From contig NZ_JQLL01000001.1 of the NCBI RefSeq assembly GCF_000744185.1, forward strand, positions 1,302,001 to 1,366,000: a stretch of DNA of 64,000 bases, read 5' to 3'. Below the pieces are notes generated by a model. The model saw only the letters and a program-made list of their open reading frames with translations. It did no database searches and was not told the DNA's origin. Of the stretch, positions 19,648 to 29,242 are shown piece after piece. Source of the DNA: Carnobacterium funditum DSM 5970. GTDB lineage: Bacteria > Bacillota > Bacilli > Lactobacillales > Carnobacteriaceae. Position 1 is the first letter of the stretch. The number at the start of each line of letters is the position of its first letter. Both the position numbers and the translations under genes were made by a program.

Positions 19648-19996
19648 GTGTCATAATATCAACGTAAAGAAGTAACGAAAGATTAAATATGCACTGTATG
19701 AGTCTGTACTCAAAAATCTTTTCCTTTAGTCAGCAATAAAAATATTCTTGTAAAAAAGCTAGGGATAAGGCACGTTTATTTAAATTTTTATTAAGGCCAT
19801 TTCTTTATAAAAAAACGATTTAAATTAAAAAAACATAAATTGAAAAAAGCTTATTGTTTGATTTTATTTTTAAAAGAGGTATCATTTAATTATAGTAGTC
19901 GTTCACATTTTAGACGCAACTTGTTTTTATTCTTTTAAAACCATTTTGTGTAGCAATGACTGCTATTAAAAAATTACTTATTAGGAGGATGATAGC

Positions 19997-20191
19997 GTGA
20001 CAGACAAAGATAGCGGAATGAAAGATAAATTAAAAGGTACTAAGGACAAAGCCGTTGGTTCAACTAAAGATGCCTATGGTGATGCAACTGATGATTTATC
20101 TAAACAAGCAGAAGGTAAAGCACAAAAAGCTAAAGGCGAAGTCGAAAAAAAAGTTGGAGAAGCTAAAGACGACAACAACGACCGCAAATAA
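19997..20191 (+). CDS. CsbD family stress protein
   Basis: A 64-residue, highly charged, Lys/Asp/Ala-rich soluble protein with the CsbD pattern (MKDKLKGTKDKAVG, then KAEGKAQKAKGEVEKKVG-like repeats). CsbD proteins are general-stress proteins of unknown biochemical role. The start is a GTG at 19997 with AGGAGG upstream and no competing ATG. It is monocistronic with its own terminator. Confidence 0.88.
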   Translation: MTDKDSGMKDKLKGTKDKAVGSTKDAYGDATDDLSKQAEGKAQKAKGEVEKKVGEAKDDNNDRK

Positions 20192-20205
20192 TTATACTAT
20201 TTATT

Positions 20206-20237
20206 GAGAGTGCTACTTTGTAGTGCTCTCTTTTTTT
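20206..20237 (+). terminator. csbD-like gene terminator
   Basis: A perfect 11-bp stem GAGAGTGCTAC/GTAGTGCTCTC with a TTT loop, followed by seven Ts. Confidence 0.9.
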
Positions 20238-20265
20238 ATTTCTTGCATTGTAAAAGAGGTAAGGA

Positions 20266-20661
20266 GGAAAAAACGGCTTATATTTTAATACCTGGAGCAG
20301 CTAGAACTATTGGACAAGTAGCAACCTGTCAGGACATCGGATTTATATGGAGTCATAAAAGCTTACTAAGAAGTCCTCGCTGGTCTCTACGCCTTCACAA
20401 AAAATCAAGAAGCTATCGGTATTCGAATTGGGAATTTTAAAAAAATTAGGCAAACCAGATAAACAGTCTCATCCGTATGATTTAGCTGATTATGTATCTG
20501 CTCGCGATTTTTGTCAGTTGATTGATTGCGCATTAACTGCTGAACTCAAAGAATCTTTTTTGCTGGTTAACGGAATTTCTAATACTCCTTTTCCACACTT
20601 AGACATTGATCAAGCACGTGTTGCGATAGGATACCATCCGCAAGATAATGCATTTGAATAG
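20266..20661 (+). pseudogene. Remnant of an NAD-dependent epimerase/uronate dehydrogenase-type SDR
   Basis: Pieces of an extended SDR can be read in different frames. An N-terminal ILIPGAARTIGQVAT-like nucleotide loop comes first (about 20280-20325), then after a large deletion an A-F-T-K-N-Q..I-R-I-G-N-F segment with an internal stop, then after a frameshift a C-terminal stretch with DLADYVSARDFCQL, NGISNT and GYHPQDNAFE up to the stop at 20661. This order matches the family, whose members are about 250-270 residues. An AAGGAGG near 20260 is probably the old SD. The gene is dead. Confidence 0.75.
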
Positions 20662-20706
20662 GATTATTACTGTTAAATAAAGTGTTTATCTTTTAAAAAT
20701 CAAATT

Positions 20707-20757
20707 AAAGCCAAACGTTTCTTTTTTTTAAAAAAGAAACGTTTGGCTTTTTTAAAG
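20707..20757. terminator. Bidirectional terminator
   Basis: A long near-perfect inverted repeat with GCCAAACGTTTC arms, ending in T-runs on both strands. It serves the convergent RluA gene on the minus strand. Confidence 0.85.
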
Positions 20758-20761
20758 CTTA

Positions 20762-21706
20762 TTATTTTGAGTGAACTGAAAACACTTTTGGTACTTTTGC
20801 TTTGAAACTTACTAATTCACCCGTTGTAGGATGGATGAGTGCTAATGTTGTTGCATGTAATCCCAGACGTTTCAATGGATTAACAGTAGAGCCATATTTT
20901 TTGTCACCCACAACCGGATGCCCAATTTCTTCCATATGGACTCTAATTTGATTTTTCCGGCCAGTCTCAAGTTGAATTTCCAATAACGTGAATGCTTCAT
21001 TAGACTTAATTTTTTTATAATGTGTAATAGCTCGTTTTCCGCCGTTGTCAAACGAACTGGAGAAAACATGCATAGATTTATTTTCAGTTAGCCAAGAATC
21101 GACTGTTCCTTCGTCTTTCGCAATGACTCCTTCAACTAAGGCCGTGTAGATTCTCTCCTTTACGATATCTGACCAATTTTCTTGTAAAGCTAGCTTTACT
21201 TCTTCACTTTTTGCAAAAAGCATCACACCTGAAGTATCTCTATCTAAACGGTGAACCACAAAAACTCGATTCTTCTTATCGTCTTCCTTAACATACGTAG
21301 TTACTTGGCGATAGGCTGTCAAGTCGTGTTCACTTTTAGAAGCCATTGAAAGCATACCTGCTTCTTTGTTAATCACGATGATGTCTTTATCTTCAAATAA
21401 TATACTGACTCCCACTAAGGCTTTTTCTTTAATAGCCTCCTTATTAGAAACAATTGATACTTTTTGTCCTGGAGATAAAAGATAGTTGTGCTGCTTGATA
21501 TTTTTCCCATCAACCCATACTTGACCTCTAGTTAAGACGGACTTTATAGAATTGCGACTATTTTTAACCTTTTCTTCTATTAGAAAAGCCAACAATTCCA
21601 TCGGCTCTTTAACCGTGTATTCTGTCGCTTTCGTTGCATCTTTATACTGGAATGATTTTTTCTCTATTCTTTTTTTAGCAGCAGGTTTAGTATTTCTTTT
21701 TGCCAT
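20762..21706 (-). CDS. RluA family pseudouridine synthase with S4 domain
   Basis: Isomerises specific uridines in rRNA or tRNA. The protein (about 314 residues) has an N-terminal S4 RNA-binding domain (LLAFLIEEKVKNSRN to GQKVSI), the catalytic motif HRLDRDTSGVMLFA with its essential Asp, and ETGRKNQIRVHMEEIGHPVVGD near the C-terminus. The start is taken at MAKRNTK (21706), where the predicted sequence becomes family-like; the frame is open to 21805 and SD evidence is weak, so the start is uncertain. The rRNA position modified is unknown. Confidence 0.9.
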   Translation of the reverse strand: MAKRNTKPAAKKRIEKKSFQYKDATKATEYTVKEPMELLAFLIEEKVKNSRNSIKSVLTRGQVWVDGKNIKQHNYLLSPGQKVSIVSNKEAIKEKALVGVSILFEDKDIIVINKEAGMLSMASKSEHDLTAYRQVTTYVKEDDKKNRVFVVHRLDRDTSGVMLFAKSEEVKLALQENWSDIVKERIYTALVEGVIAKDEGTVDSWLTENKSMHVFSSSFDNGGKRAITHYKKIKSNEAFTLLEIQLETGRKNQIRVHMEEIGHPVVGDKKYGSTVNPLKRLGLHATTLALIHPTTGELVSFKAKVPKVFSVHSK

Positions 21707-21805
21707 GCTCTCACTCTCTTTCATCTTTGATTCATTTTTTATTAAGAACAACTGTTTTCTTACCAGCACGATTCTTCTCTTGCATAGTATAACGGAAAAA
21801 GACAA

Positions 21806-21858
21806 AAAAATAACCTAAAAACTGATTTCACTCCTATTTAGAGTTTTCAGTTCTTAGG
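21806..21858 (-). terminator. Terminator of the CAP-domain gene
   Basis: Arms CCTAAAAACTGA (21814-21825) and TCAGTTCTTAGG (21847-21858), then a T-rich run on the minus strand. Confidence 0.7.
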
Positions 21859-21891
21859 ATTAAATAATATGAGTATATAAACAAGTTTATT

Positions 21892-22575
21892 TTAGTTTGC
21901 CATAGGTGTTCCAAAAAGCTGAACAGCATAAATATTTTCCCCGTCAAAAGAAACTCCAATCCCAACTTCTTTGAATTCTTTACGAATCATATTTTCATAA
22001 TGACCTGGGCTATCTACCCAACCATTAGACAATAATTCTGCCATCCCCGTTTCATCTAGATAATTCGTAGCCATACCTAGATTTTCACCGGCTAATTGGT
22101 AAACATACTTGTAATCGGCTTCTTCGAGAATAGTGAAGGTTTCACTACCGTCTGGTCTCGTATGCGAAAAAGATTCTTCTGTTTCCTTGGCTCGTTTTCG
22201 AGCCGCTTTTTTTAATTGAGCATTGGGTGTTAATTCAGGTAAATTATTTTCACGACGTACTTGATTCAACAAGTTAAAAATAGTGTCTTCTATTAATTTA
22301 TAATCAATATTAGCTGTTGTTTCGTTTATCTCTTTTTCCGGTTCAGAAACTGCTGTTGATTCTTGTGGTTGGCTTTCAGGAATTGGAGTCACTTTTTTTA
22401 AGGATCCTTCACCTTCAATAATAGTTACGATTGATTCAGGATTAGGAATTTTCTCTACCGTATCAGAGAGAGTATCGCCTATCCATGTTCCTTGCAAGGC
22501 ATTTGTCTTGCCTAGCCAAAAACCCAAAATTAATGCTATTGTCACTAATAATATAGAAGAAAAAAGTCTTTTCAT
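21892..22575 (-). CDS. CAP (SCP/YkwD-like) domain protein, membrane-anchored or secreted
   Basis: A 227-residue extracytoplasmic protein. An N-terminal hydrophobic segment (about 5-22) serves as signal or anchor, followed by a Ser/Glu/Pro-rich linker (about 50-100) and a CAP domain. CAP motifs are visible: NQVRRENNLPEL, ESFSHTRPDGS, AGENLGM and GWVDSPGHYENMI, with the His and Glu residues of the fold. Bacterial CAP proteins are of unclear function. The ATG at 22575 follows AAGGAG. It is monocistronic. Confidence 0.88.
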   Translation of the reverse strand: MKRLFSSILLVTIALILGFWLGKTNALQGTWIGDTLSDTVEKIPNPESIVTIIEGEGSLKKVTPIPESQPQESTAVSEPEKEINETTANIDYKLIEDTIFNLLNQVRRENNLPELTPNAQLKKAARKRAKETEESFSHTRPDGSETFTILEEADYKYVYQLAGENLGMATNYLDETGMAELLSNGWVDSPGHYENMIRKEFKEVGIGVSFDGENIYAVQLFGTPMAN

Positions 22576-22681
22576 GCTGGTACTCCTTTCGATTTAAATC
22601 AGTTTAACAAGTATCAGCAAAAAATAAAAGACATTTATAAATCTATTTACAACTTTTTTCTAATAACGCTATTCATCTTAT

Positions 22682-24493
22682 TTAATGGCTAATCTCTTTA
22701 CTTAAGGCAATAATTCTATCCACTGATTCTTCTAGATAACTGATAGTGTCATTTAATGGTTTAGTGGTTGTAATATCCACACCTGCAATCAGAGCAGATT
22801 TTCCAGGTTTATATTGGTCTCCTGATGCCAAGAACTCCAGCCACTCATTAACAGCAGACTGTCCTTCTTTTTGAATCCGTAAGAAAGCTTGGGTCGCTAT
22901 CGTTAGTCCTGCAGAGTACGTGTAAGAATATAGACCCATATAATAATGACTTTGACGCATCCAAGTCAGTTCTGCACCAGGATTGATTTCAACAGCGTCA
23001 CCCCAGAATTGGTTTAAAACGGATTTTTTAATGGCACATAATTTAGCTGCATCAAAACTTTTTCCATCATCGACTAGTTGGTAAACTTCTCTCTGGTAGG
23101 CCGCTTCCAATAAATGTGTAATAAAGTTATGGAAGTACGTGTTGGTTAACATATTTGTTAATGCAAATCGTTCTCTACGAGCATCTGTACTTTTTCGTTT
23201 CAATAAATCTGTCAATAATAATTCATTGAAAGTAGATGGAGCCTCAATCAAGTAAAGTGATGGCTCTTCACCTAAAATAGAGTTGGATTCAGCAGATAAT
23301 ATTGCTTGTCCAGCGTGACCAAATTCATGAATCAGGGTATAGACATCTGATAGTTGGTTTGTCCAAGACATTAAAACATAAGGATGCTTACCATATGGAT
23401 TGGTACAAAAACCGCCTGTTGACTTCCCTTTATTTTGAACAAAGTCTACCCACCGTTCTGGGTAGGCCTTTAAGATAAGATCTACATAATCTTGACCTAG
23501 TATACTTAACGCATCTGCTACTAATTCTTTAGACTCTTCAACAGTTACTTTTAGCGAATAGTCTGAATCCAAATCTATTTTCAAATCAGCATACGTCATT
23601 TTATCTAACCCATTCTCTTCTTTAACATGACCAATATATTTTTGCATGACAGGAGCTAAGTCATTCATGATGGTATCGATTTGACGATTATATAAATCAC
23701 GGTCGACTTCTTGATCAAATAATAAATAATCAAAAACTGAATCAAAGCCTCGCATCGTGGCTAGTGTTTTCTCTTTTTGCACTTGCGTATAGTAGGTTTC
23801 AGCTACTACATTTTGATAATTCGCTAAAACGGTAGAAAACTTATCAAAAGCCCCACGACGAATAGCCGTATCGGCATGATACATATAATAGTCTTCGTAT
23901 GAAACAAAACTTAATGGATACTCTTTGCCTTCGACAGCAAAAGTGCCAAAATCCATATCTGCTAAACGTGCTTGTTCATATATAGATTCTGAAGCATTTA
24001 ATACTGGACCAAGTTGGGCGAGGGCTTTCTCTACTGTTGGATCTAATTGAACATTCTTTTTTTCTTTGAGGTGACGAATATAAGGTGCAAATGCTCGTTC
24101 TGCTTCTGCAACTTGATTTAGAATCTCTGAATCATTTGTCATTAATTCAGAATCGAAAAAGGAAAGCTTGGCTTCTATCTCTGCTAACAAGTTATTTACA
24201 GAACGAGAAAGCTCTGTGTTAGTTGGATTCGTAATATCAACTGATTCTGGTAAAAAAGCATAATGGTTAATCAAAGAAGCTGATTGCATAATTTTTTCGT
24301 AATCCTTTAAAGCTGATTTGATAATCATGGCACCTACCAGTTGGTTTTCATAATCGCTACAAAACTTATCTGTTGCTATTTTTATTTCTTTAATCGCCTT
24401 TTCGAAGTCTGATTTTGTCTTATATAAAGCTGTTAAGTCCCATGTTAATTCTGTGGAAACATCTGCCCTGTTTTTCAATTTTTCTTGTACCAT
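22682..24493 (-). CDS. pepF: Oligoendopeptidase F (M3B metallopeptidase)
   Basis: A cytosolic zinc peptidase of 603 residues that cleaves oligopeptides. The thimet-type site HEFGHAGQ (HExxH, about residue 385-390) is followed about 25 residues later by the third ligand region YLIEAPSTFNE. Length and N-terminus (STELTWDLTALY) match PepF of lactic acid bacteria. The ATG at 24493 is preceded by AAGGAG. It stands alone. Confidence 0.95.
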   Translation of the reverse strand: MVQEKLKNRADVSTELTWDLTALYKTKSDFEKAIKEIKIATDKFCSDYENQLVGAMIIKSALKDYEKIMQSASLINHYAFLPESVDITNPTNTELSRSVNNLLAEIEAKLSFFDSELMTNDSEILNQVAEAERAFAPYIRHLKEKKNVQLDPTVEKALAQLGPVLNASESIYEQARLADMDFGTFAVEGKEYPLSFVSYEDYYMYHADTAIRRGAFDKFSTVLANYQNVVAETYYTQVQKEKTLATMRGFDSVFDYLLFDQEVDRDLYNRQIDTIMNDLAPVMQKYIGHVKEENGLDKMTYADLKIDLDSDYSLKVTVEESKELVADALSILGQDYVDLILKAYPERWVDFVQNKGKSTGGFCTNPYGKHPYVLMSWTNQLSDVYTLIHEFGHAGQAILSAESNSILGEEPSLYLIEAPSTFNELLLTDLLKRKSTDARRERFALTNMLTNTYFHNFITHLLEAAYQREVYQLVDDGKSFDAAKLCAIKKSVLNQFWGDAVEINPGAELTWMRQSHYYMGLYSYTYSAGLTIATQAFLRIQKEGQSAVNEWLEFLASGDQYKPGKSALIAGVDITTTKPLNDTISYLEESVDRIIALSKEISH

Positions 24494-24747
24494 TCATAAT
24501 CGCTCCTTTTCTCCATTATCTTTCATATCTAAGTATTAAAAATTTAAAAATTTAATTTTATTTTCTCATCTAGTATAACACTAAATAAAAACACAAAAAA
24601 TATGTGAACTAAAAATCTCAAACAAAAAATGGGGTTTGGGATTAATGAAAGCATTCATCATTCGCTTGCAAATAAATATAGCTAATGTTTTCATTCATTA
24701 AATAATCATCTTGTAAAAAATGATATCTATTAAAGTAGTACAAAAAA

Positions 24748-24870
24748 AGGGAGTGGGACATAAAGCGTTTAGACCCGAATCACTTCATAAAAAAGCGCAA
24801 AATGGTTACAGACCATTGAGCATTATTCATGAAGTCGACGTCGGGTTTGCTTTTTGGAACACGTTCTAGA
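24748..24870. repeat. Intergenic repeat-like element (GGGAGTGGGACA type)
   Basis: The gap 24494-24936 holds no gene. From GGGAGTGGGACA at 24750 to about 24870 there is a block with nested complementary arms: ACCCGA near 24773 with TCGGGT near 24841, and AATGG/CCATT near 24801-24816. The leading motif resembles dispersed intergenic repeats seen in Lactobacillales genomes, which I state from memory without a search. Confidence 0.4.
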
Positions 24871-24936
24871 ATAAAATTCGAATATGTGATAGAGACTAGG
24901 TCGTAATGTCCTAACCTCCTTTTAATCATTTATAAT

Positions 24937-25353
24937 CTAATCTTGTCGCTTAGTTCGTAGATAATAAATATAAAAATTTGGTATAAGCGAACAAATAAAA
25001 AATATCGCCCCTATAATTAATCCTTCAAGGAGACCAAAACCGTCCGTAAGCGATAATAAAAAACCAATAATAATAGAAATAAGTGCACTTATAACAACTG
25101 AAATTATCAGTCCTTTCTTTGGAACTTTATTATTGGTTTCGTGTTCCACGTTAATACCCATAGATAAATACGTAGAAACAATAGTTCCAACAACAAAAAC
25201 AAACCATAATGGATTTTCTGTCATTCCATTTATTCCTTTAGTGACTAAGTCATAACCTAAAATTCCGAGGATACCAATTGTTTGAATAAAATATGTGATT
25301 CTAACATTTTTTAAATTCTTTAGAATTAAACGCTCATCTTTAATTTTTTTCAT
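24937..25353 (-). CDS. Small membrane protein paired with an XRE regulator (DUF6773-like)
   Basis: A 138-residue protein with four hydrophobic segments (about 20-37, 48-64, 80-104 and 107-130) and charged ends. It lies 6 bp downstream of a 65-residue HTH regulator, an arrangement common in Firmicutes where a short XRE protein controls a DUF-type membrane protein. Function unknown. SD AGAGGA before the ATG at 25353. Confidence 0.7.
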   Translation of the reverse strand: MKKIKDERLILKNLKNVRITYFIQTIGILGILGYDLVTKGINGMTENPLWFVFVVGTIVSTYLSMGINVEHETNNKVPKKGLIISVVISALISIIIGFLLSLTDGFGLLEGLIIGAIFFICSLIPNFYIYYLRTKRQD

Positions 25354-25359
25354 TTTATA

Positions 25360-25557
25360 TCATTCCTCTTCCTTCCAAAATAGTTCATCTAGTTTTTTAT
25401 TAACTGCATAGCAGATTTTAAGACACAATTTCAATAATGGATGATATCTTCCTTTTTCAATCAGGCTAATCGTTTGGCGAGTAACGTCTATTCTTTCAGC
25501 TAATTGTTGCTGAGTTAAGCCAACCTGAACGCGTGCAACCTTTACTCTATTTTCCAC
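25360..25557 (-). CDS. Short XRE-family transcriptional regulator
   Basis: A 65-residue single-domain helix-turn-helix protein. The HTH TQQQLAERIDVTRQTISLIEKGRYHP covers about 15-40. The start is GTG at 25557 with GGAGGT upstream. It is the first gene of a two-gene operon with the membrane protein, and a perfect inverted repeat lies 40 bp upstream. Confidence 0.88.
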   Translation of the reverse strand: MENRVKVARVQVGLTQQQLAERIDVTRQTISLIEKGRYHPLLKLCLKICYAVNKKLDELFWKEEE

Positions 25558-25596
25558 TAATATGATTTACCTCCTTCTATTTAATACGCTTATATA

Positions 25597-25633
25597 GTAA
25601 CATATAGATGTCATCATTCACTATATATGTTAC
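25597..25633. promoter_or_regulatory. Inverted repeat upstream of the XRE gene (operator candidate)
   Basis: Perfect 10-bp arms GTAACATATA and TATATGTTAC with a 17-bp spacer. The position, just before the XRE-membrane protein operon, fits an autoregulatory site. Confidence 0.55.
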
Positions 25634-26148
25634 GTTTTTTGTGAGTCTTAATTCAAAAATTAAAACTATTCAATCTTGAATCATTCATAGTATCTGCTAC
25701 AGAGATATTTTTATCAGTAGTGGAGAAATAGAGTTTCAGAGTACAAACTCAGAAATGAGTTTGTTAACCTTTCTTTTTTACTTTGCGATGACCACGATTT
25801 GATTATACTGGTTAAGTTACCGTTCTGTATTCAAAAAAACAGACAACCTTTAAGAGAATTATTATCGACTTGTCAGAACCCGTGTCGAAATGGATAAGTT
25901 AGGGATATTTTTCGTCTGACTTGACCAAAAAAGATATTTATACAAAACAATTTCAAGTTTTCTCTCATTTATTGTTTCACTTTTTACTCTATTTTCTTCT
26001 ATAAGATACTATCATTTTAAAACCAACTCTCCTTGTTTCACTATTAAATATATCTCGTTGTATTTAATAGTTCACGCAACCAGTGGGTTCTATCTTAGCA
26101 CATATTGGTCACTCCCAGATTCTTTAGTTTATTTTATCAGTAGAAACT
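25634..26148. other. Gap without genes; minor hairpins only
   Basis: AT-rich, no convincing ORF. Small inverted repeats are present, for example ACAAACTC-AGAAAT-GAGTTTGT near 25751-25772 and CTATTAAATA/TATTTAATAG near 26040-26070. Degenerate ACTTGTC/CTTGACC words near 25870-25925 recall the groES-groEL repeats but do not form the same hairpins. Confidence 0.5.
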
Positions 26149-26149
26149 A

Positions 26150-26187
26150 AAAAAGATGAACCTATTCAATATAGGCATCATCTTCTA
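26150..26187 (-). terminator. Possible terminator of the DUF975 gene
   Basis: Imperfect hairpin AAGATGA..CCTAT / ATAGG..TCATCTT, followed by TTTTTAG on the minus strand. Confidence 0.5.
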
Positions 26188-26236
26188 GTTACGTATTTCT
26201 AACCATTCCATAGAACTGCACTCTTAATTACTTAAC

Positions 26237-26965
26237 TTAAAAAACTTCCATTGATTCATCATAGCTATCATTTTCAGATAAATTTTTATAAAAGGCTGCA
26301 GTAGTTGCATTTAGATATGGGTTTAACCATAAGAACCCGATTCCTAAAGATAAGATACTTAAGATTCCCCAACCGATAAAGCTCAATTGCAATACAAAGT
26401 ATTCCCACTTGTGTCCATCCATCATTTTTTTACTTTCTGTGATGCAATCAAGGGCAGATACTTTTCCACCTTCCGAAACTGATTTTCGATCTTTAAAAAT
26501 AAAGTAAGCTTGAGAATAAGAAAACGATTTTATAATTCCTGGTATAACCAGTAGTAATGCCCATAAAAAAACAAAGATAGACGTCATAAGATAGATAAGT
26601 AACGTACCTAAAAAGTATTTTTTTGTAAATACTTGAAAAGCTTGTTTAAGTGATTGAATGCGCATTTCTGGGTCCCTCAACCAATCTAAAAAAGTATATG
26701 AAATCCCAACGGTAATCAACGTAGAGATAATACCTGCACTTGTAGTTCCAGAACCATTGTCCCCATCGTTAGATGCCATGCTATAACTAACCGGGTTCAG
26801 CCCTATTTCTCGCCAGAGAACGGCTAATACACTCAAAGAAATCGCCATTACGATTATGAACAACAATGTCGGTACTACATTTAATAAGATTGCATCTTTC
26901 CATCTTCCGCTTAACAACTCTTTTGCTTCTGCTTTTAATTCTACTCTACTTTTGTATCTTCTCAA
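26237..26965 (-). CDS. DUF975 family integral membrane protein
   Basis: A 242-residue polytopic protein. It has the DUF975 N-terminus SRVELKAEAKELLSGRWKDAILLN and about five or six hydrophobic helices. A central GTLLIYLMTSIFVFLWALLLVIPGIIK-type region (about 130-155) is the most conserved part of this family. A TTG at 26965 sits 9 nt from AAAGGA, whereas the ATG six codons upstream has no SD. Function unknown; families of this kind are common in Lactobacillales. Confidence 0.8.
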   Translation of the reverse strand: MRRYKSRVELKAEAKELLSGRWKDAILLNVVPTLLFIIVMAISLSVLAVLWREIGLNPVSYSMASNDGDNGSGTTSAGIISTLITVGISYTFLDWLRDPEMRIQSLKQAFQVFTKKYFLGTLLIYLMTSIFVFLWALLLVIPGIIKSFSYSQAYFIFKDRKSVSEGGKVSALDCITESKKMMDGHKWEYFVLQLSFIGWGILSILSLGIGFLWLNPYLNATTAAFYKNLSENDSYDESMEVF

Positions 26966-27257
26966 AAAAATCAGTCCTTTCATCTATCTGTTTACTTAAC
27001 TACACTCCCTATTTTAATTATACTATATATAACACTCTTTTTAAAATGAATTCATTCTTACTGATTTCGTAAAAAAAATTCATTAGTTACTTAAATAAAT
27101 TATCAAATGATTAGCTTTCTTAAACATTCCAATGTGTTCTTTATTTTTATTCTATTAATAAAGTTCATCTTTTCATATGGTATACTATAAAATAGTTAGC
27201 GCTCTTATATAAATAAATTTCTTTTTTTCTTACTCTAATCTGGAGGGAATCAGTCAA

Positions 27258-28448
27258 TTGATTAAATCACCGAGTCTAAACTTACGCTTTTCAAGTCTTC
27301 AAGGACTTTATTGGATGTGTTTTTGTGTTACGTATGGATTTGCTTCAGTTTTCTTACTAGAGAAAAATTTTGATAATCAAGGTATCGGTTTTATTCTAGC
27401 TGCATCAAATATCCTCTCTGTTTTTCTCCAACCAACATTAGGTTCTTTGATTGATCGCTTAAGTAAATTAACATTGAAATTTGTCATGTCTTCAATTGCT
27501 ATTTTAGCGATTCTGCTGTTAGTCCTATTAATCTTTTTATCTAACTTTGCTTTATTAGATGCTCTATTGTATACTTTGATCGTTTCGTTAACTTTAACTT
27601 TACAACCCTTAATTAATTCTTTGTCATTTGAGTACATCAATGCAGGTATGGCTATTAATTATGGGGTAACTAGAGGCGTTGGTTCTCTTAGTTTCGGTAT
27701 AACTTCTTTCTTTTTAGGACAATTATTGAGTCGTTATAATGCTACTGTCCTTCCTATTATTTGTTTAGGTTTATACATTTTATTGTTAGTTTTGATTTTA
27801 AGTTTTCCTAGTCTAGACAGCAACGATCTATCTTCAACCTTATCTGTGCATCCGGCCGAAAATTTATTTGTCAAAGAGACTATGTTAACATTCATCAAAA
27901 AATACAAATACTTTGGCTTTCTTTTAATTGGAATTGCTTTTCTTTTTCTTTTTCATACTATTGTTAATACTTATCTCTTTCAAATTGTCACGAGTTTGGG
28001 TGGGGATGATAGCGATTTCGGTTTAGCTCTAACTATTGCAACAATTTGTGAATTACCAGCCATGTTAGGATTTGATTATTTACAACAGAAATTTAAAAGT
28101 GGTAAAATGTTACTATTTGCTGGTATCTTTTTTGTCATCCGAAGCTTCGTATTTTTATTTTCTAGTTCTCTTTGGATGCTAGTTATTGCTCAGTTGCTTC
28201 AAGGCTTGGCTTTTGCCGTTTACACTCCCGCTATTTCTTATTATGTAAACAATTTAATGAGCAACTATGATAAAATAAAAGGGCAAACATTTGTTATAGG
28301 GGCAGCAACATTAGGAAGTGTTTTTGGTAGTATTATTGCCGGTTGGTTGTTAGACTCCGCTGGCATAACACCTATGCTAGTTGTTGGGAGTATTGCGGCA
28401 TTCATAGGCAGCGTACTACTCATTTTTTCTGTCCGTACCGATATTTAA
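27258..28448 (+). CDS. MFS transporter
   Basis: A 396-residue major facilitator with about twelve hydrophobic segments. The conserved loop after helix 2 reads GSLIDRLSK (about 62-70). The substrate is unknown; the layout is closest to sugar/proton symporter or efflux-type members. The start is a TTG at 27258 with GGAGGG 10 nt upstream. A HAD phosphatase gene follows at 23 bp, so they may form an operon. Confidence 0.85.
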   Translation: MIKSPSLNLRFSSLQGLYWMCFCVTYGFASVFLLEKNFDNQGIGFILAASNILSVFLQPTLGSLIDRLSKLTLKFVMSSIAILAILLLVLLIFLSNFALLDALLYTLIVSLTLTLQPLINSLSFEYINAGMAINYGVTRGVGSLSFGITSFFLGQLLSRYNATVLPIICLGLYILLLVLILSFPSLDSNDLSSTLSVHPAENLFVKETMLTFIKKYKYFGFLLIGIAFLFLFHTIVNTYLFQIVTSLGGDDSDFGLALTIATICELPAMLGFDYLQQKFKSGKMLLFAGIFFVIRSFVFLFSSSLWMLVIAQLLQGLAFAVYTPAISYYVNNLMSNYDKIKGQTFVIGAATLGSVFGSIIAGWLLDSAGITPMLVVGSIAAFIGSVLLIFSVRTDI

Positions 28449-28471
28449 TTAAGAAGGAAGGATCAAACATA

Positions 28472-29158
28472 ATGAAACACTATCATTTCTTGCTATTTGA
28501 TATCGATGATACGATATTGGATTTTAAAGCTACAGAAAAATCAGCTTTGACTTTCTTATTTGAACAGCAAGGGCTTACCTTGACTACTGAAATTGAAAAT
28601 AACTACAATCAAATTAATCAGAGCTTATGGCAAGATTTCGAACAAAATAAAATCATTCGTGATGACATATTCTCTTCTCGTTTCCCACTACTATTCAAAG
28701 AATTAAACGTAGATATTGATGGTATACTATTTGAACAAAATTACCGACATTTTTTGAATCACGGATATGACTTGGTTGATGGCAGTTTGAAATTATTAAA
28801 AGAACTAAGCTCTAGACACTCCATTTATGCCGTTACTAACGGGGTATCAAAAACACAATACCAAAGGATGGGAGCTGCAAAACTATTGCCGTTGTTTAAT
28901 GATATCTTTGTGTCTGAAGATACAGGTTATCAAAAACCAATGAAACATTATTTCGATTATGTTTTTGAGCGTATTCCAAATTTTTCAATCGAGCAAGCAT
29001 TAATGATTGGTGATTCTTTAAGTTCCGATATCCTTGGAGGTCAAACGGCTGGCATAGATACTTGTTGGTTTAACCCAAACTTAAAACCATCTAATCCCCT
29101 AATTCAACCTACTTACCAAATTACTAAACTTGATGAATTACATGATATCGTAAAATAA
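28472..29158 (+). CDS. HAD hydrolase, YjjG-like noncanonical nucleotidase
   Basis: A 228-residue HAD-superfamily phosphatase. Motif I is FDIDDTILDF (about 8-17), motif II VTNGV near 107, and motif III/IV IGDSLSSDILGG near 172-183. Cap-domain sequence and length match YjjG/YfnB, which dephosphorylate noncanonical pyrimidine nucleotides; the exact substrate is inference. ATG at 28472 with GGAAGG upstream. It lies downstream of the MFS gene. Confidence 0.87.
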   Translation: MKHYHFLLFDIDDTILDFKATEKSALTFLFEQQGLTLTTEIENNYNQINQSLWQDFEQNKIIRDDIFSSRFPLLFKELNVDIDGILFEQNYRHFLNHGYDLVDGSLKLLKELSSRHSIYAVTNGVSKTQYQRMGAAKLLPLFNDIFVSEDTGYQKPMKHYFDYVFERIPNFSIEQALMIGDSLSSDILGGQTAGIDTCWFNPNLKPSNPLIQPTYQITKLDELHDIVK

Positions 29159-29212
29159 AAAAAGCTTTTACCTAAAGATACCTTTTAACTGGTATTTTAA
29201 GTAAGAGCTTTT
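29159..29212. terminator. Terminator between HAD and DHFR-like genes
   Basis: Long imperfect stem (AAAGCTTTTAC..ATACC with GGTAT..TAAGAGCTTT) and a T-run on the plus strand, ending the MFS-HAD transcript. Confidence 0.7.
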
Positions 29213-29242
29213 TGCTTTACACAATCTTATTTCAACTACTCA

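Noticed and set aside
20204..20440. 78-codon open frame after csbD
   Set aside because: It starts inside the csbD terminator and mixes frames of the epimerase remnant, so it is not a gene.
25865..25925. Copy of the groES-groEL ACTTGTCC repeat
   Set aside because: Only short degenerate words match and they do not pair into the same hairpins.
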